A stretch of 7,236 nucleotides of DNA, taken from Amphritea sp. (lineage in GTDB: Bacteria; Pseudomonadota; Gammaproteobacteria; Pseudomonadales; Balneatricaceae). Shown in pieces: positions 5,645-7,236 of this stretch. The notes under the pieces were generated by a model. That model worked only from the letters and a program-made list of their open reading frames with translations, searched no databases and was not told the origin of the DNA. The position numbers were made by a program, and so were the translations under genes. The stretch is taken from NCBI GenBank assembly GCA_018067325.1, contig JAGPUU010000381.1, positions 1 to 7,236 of the forward strand, written 5' to 3'. Each line of letters begins with the position of its first letter. Position 1 is the stretch's first letter.

Positions 5645-7236
5645 ATGTTCAAAGACTCCCTATCATTTACCCATTTTCGCAACCGCCTTGCCCATCAGGA
5701 GGCTCTGCCGCAGTTAGTACTACTGGGGATAATCTCTGGGCTGGCTACCGGGTTAGTGATTCTGGCGTTCCGTCTGATGATCGAACTGCCACTGGAAGCC
5801 TGGTTACCCAACAATAACAGCGAAAACTTTGAAGGCTTACCACTCTGGTTACGTTTTGCCCTACCGGTAGCCGGAAGTATCGTCATATTTTTATTACTTT
5901 GGAAGTTATTGCCCTCCACCCGCAAAGTCGGTGTCGTACACGTACTGGAGCGGCTCAGTTATCATCAAGGCAACCTTCCTGCCAAAAACATGCTGGTACA
6001 GTTCTTCGGTGCAGTTATTGCCATCATCAGCGGTCAGTCGGTTGGCCGTGAAGGTCCGGCAATTCACTTAGGGGCCGCCTGCGGCAGCCTGGTGGGTCAA
6101 ACGCTAAAACTACCCAATAACTCTCTGCGATTATTAGTCGGTTGCGGTGTCGCTGCAGCTATCTCCGCCGCATTCAACACCCCGCTGGCCGGGGTGATTT
6201 TTGCGATGGAAGTGATCCTGATGGAATACACCGTTATCGGCTTTACGCCGGTACTGGTCGCCTCAGTCACCGCATCACTGTTAATGCGAGTCACCTACGG
6301 TGATGAATCCATTTTTACTATTCCAGCCCTACAGATCCAGTCACTGGCAGAGATTCCCTTTGTGGTTTTACTGGGGATTATCTGCGCCCTGCTGGCGGCT
6401 GGTTTCATACGCATCATGATCCTAACCCAGAACATAACCGGTTTATCCTTAGGCGTTAAATTGTTAATCGCCGGGGTGCTCACCGGTACCGTCGCACTCT
6501 GGTACCCCCAGGTGATGGGATTGGGTTATGACACCCTTTCTGAAGTTTTACAGGGGAATGCCGGGCTAACCTTACTGCTTGGTCTACTACTCACCAAGTG
6601 GCTACTAACGCCTATCGTGCTTGGCTTAGGCCTTCCCGGCGGCCTGATCGGACCGACTATCTATATAGGCGCCATCGCTGGAGCAGCCTTTGCCGTGCTG
6701 GTTGCCCACTTCACCGGCGAGAGTAACTCCGGCGTCGGCTTCTACGCCATGCTCGGCATGGGTGCGATGATGGGAGCAGTACTCAACGCGCCCCTGGCCG
6801 CACTGATCGCATTACTCGAGCTGACCGGCAATCCCAATATTATTTTTCCGGGAATGATCGCCATCGTAGTGGCCAGCACAACGGTCCGGTATTTTTTCAA
6901 ACAACCCTCGATATTCCTTACTTCACTCAAAGCCCAGGGGCTGGATTATCGTCAGGAACCTATCACTCAGGCGCTTTCCCGGCTCGGAGTTGCCAGTGTG
7001 ATGTGCTCCAGCTATGTTCGCTGTAACATCATGATCAATTGTGACTCCGCTATTAAAGTACTCGAGCAGCGGCCCGAGTGGATGATTCTGGAAGATAACA
7101 AAATGGTTCCCCGGTTTCTTTTATTCCCCCCCGATCTTGAATATTTCATAGAACGGACATCAGAACGGGATGGTTTCAACCCCGCGCTTGAGATAGATCT
7201 GACAGAGGTGCCGGCGGTGCGTAAAGATATCGCCCC
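5645..7236 (+). CDS. ClC-family chloride channel/transporter with C-terminal cytoplasmic domain (partial; no stop in window)
   Basis: This is an inner-membrane anion channel or H+-coupled antiporter of the ClC family; 530 codons are open to the right edge. Residues about 22-418 form the ClC membrane domain: hydrophobic helices beginning about 22-46 and 70-90, GREGPAIHLG at 134-143 with gating glutamate E136, AAFNTPLAGVIFAMEV at 175-190, PGGLIGP at 331-337, and LNAPLAALIALLELTG at 380-395. The rest, from about 425, is a soluble tail resembling a degenerate CBS-type regulatory domain (MILEDNKMVPRFLLF at 480-494). Several ion- and proton-pathway residues known from E. coli ClcA are replaced. The ATG at 5645 directly follows an in-frame TAA at 5642-5644, so no longer version exists. 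The ribosome binding site is weak (AGAG at 5636-5639). The family is certain; channel versus exchanger behaviour is not. Confidence 0.93.
   Translation, partial: MFKDSLSFTHFRNRLAHQEALPQLVLLGIISGLATGLVILAFRLMIELPLEAWLPNNNSENFEGLPLWLRFALPVAGSIVIFLLLWKLLPSTRKVGVVHVLERLSYHQGNLPAKNMLVQFFGAVIAIISGQSVGREGPAIHLGAACGSLVGQTLKLPNNSLRLLVGCGVAAAISAAFNTPLAGVIFAMEVILMEYTVIGFTPVLVASVTASLLMRVTYGDESIFTIPALQIQSLAEIPFVVLLGIICALLAAGFIRIMILTQNITGLSLGVKLLIAGVLTGTVALWYPQVMGLGYDTLSEVLQGNAGLTLLLGLLLTKWLLTPIVLGLGLPGGLIGPTIYIGAIAGAAFAVLVAHFTGESNSGVGFYAMLGMGAMMGAVLNAPLAALIALLELTGNPNIIFPGMIAIVVASTTVRYFFKQPSIFLTSLKAQGLDYRQEPITQALSRLGVASVMCSSYVRCNIMINCDSAIKVLEQRPEWMILEDNKMVPRFLLFPPDLEYFIERTSERDGFNPALEIDLTEVPAVRKDIA

Overview
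The window reads as an ordinary housekeeping stretch of a gammaproteobacterial chromosome. The TyrRS keeps E. coli residue numbering. ErpA and ArgC are clearly of the gammaproteobacterial type. From memory, the order tyrosyl-tRNA synthetase / M23 peptidase / anmK / erpA / argC matches the one found in Pseudomonas. Protein style and moderate GC content suggest a marine relative such as an Oceanospirillales member, but that placement is inference. I see no tRNA, rRNA, CRISPR array, insertion sequence or phage gene.

Layout: tyrS (minus strand) runs off the left edge, with 310 N-terminal residues present. A 375-bp divergent intergenic region holds candidate promoters for both neighbours and a degenerate tandem repeat. 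A periplasmic M23/LytM peptidoglycan endopeptidase gene and anmK follow on the plus strand, 30 bp apart and probably cotranscribed. A hairpin with A- and T-tracts on its two sides separates anmK from the convergent erpA. argC lies upstream of erpA on the same strand, but erpA has its own strong-looking promoter overlapped by a likely IscR type 1 half-site. Divergent from argC, a ClC-family chloride channel/transporter gene runs off the right edge with 530 residues and no stop.

Functional links: the M23 peptidase opens peptidoglycan crosslinks outside the inner membrane, while AnmK returns the released anhydro-MurNAc to metabolism in the cytoplasm, so this pair forms a small wall turnover/recycling unit. 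ErpA delivers Fe-S clusters to apoproteins. ArgC performs the third step of arginine synthesis. TyrS charges tRNA-Tyr. The ClC protein has no obvious pathway link to its neighbours.

I did not find a previously undescribed multi-gene system. The observations most worth a second look are the candidate IscR control of erpA, the replaced ion- and proton-pathway residues in the ClC protein, two substitutions at normally glycine positions in AnmK, and a degenerate intergenic repeat with a related copy in front of the ClC gene.
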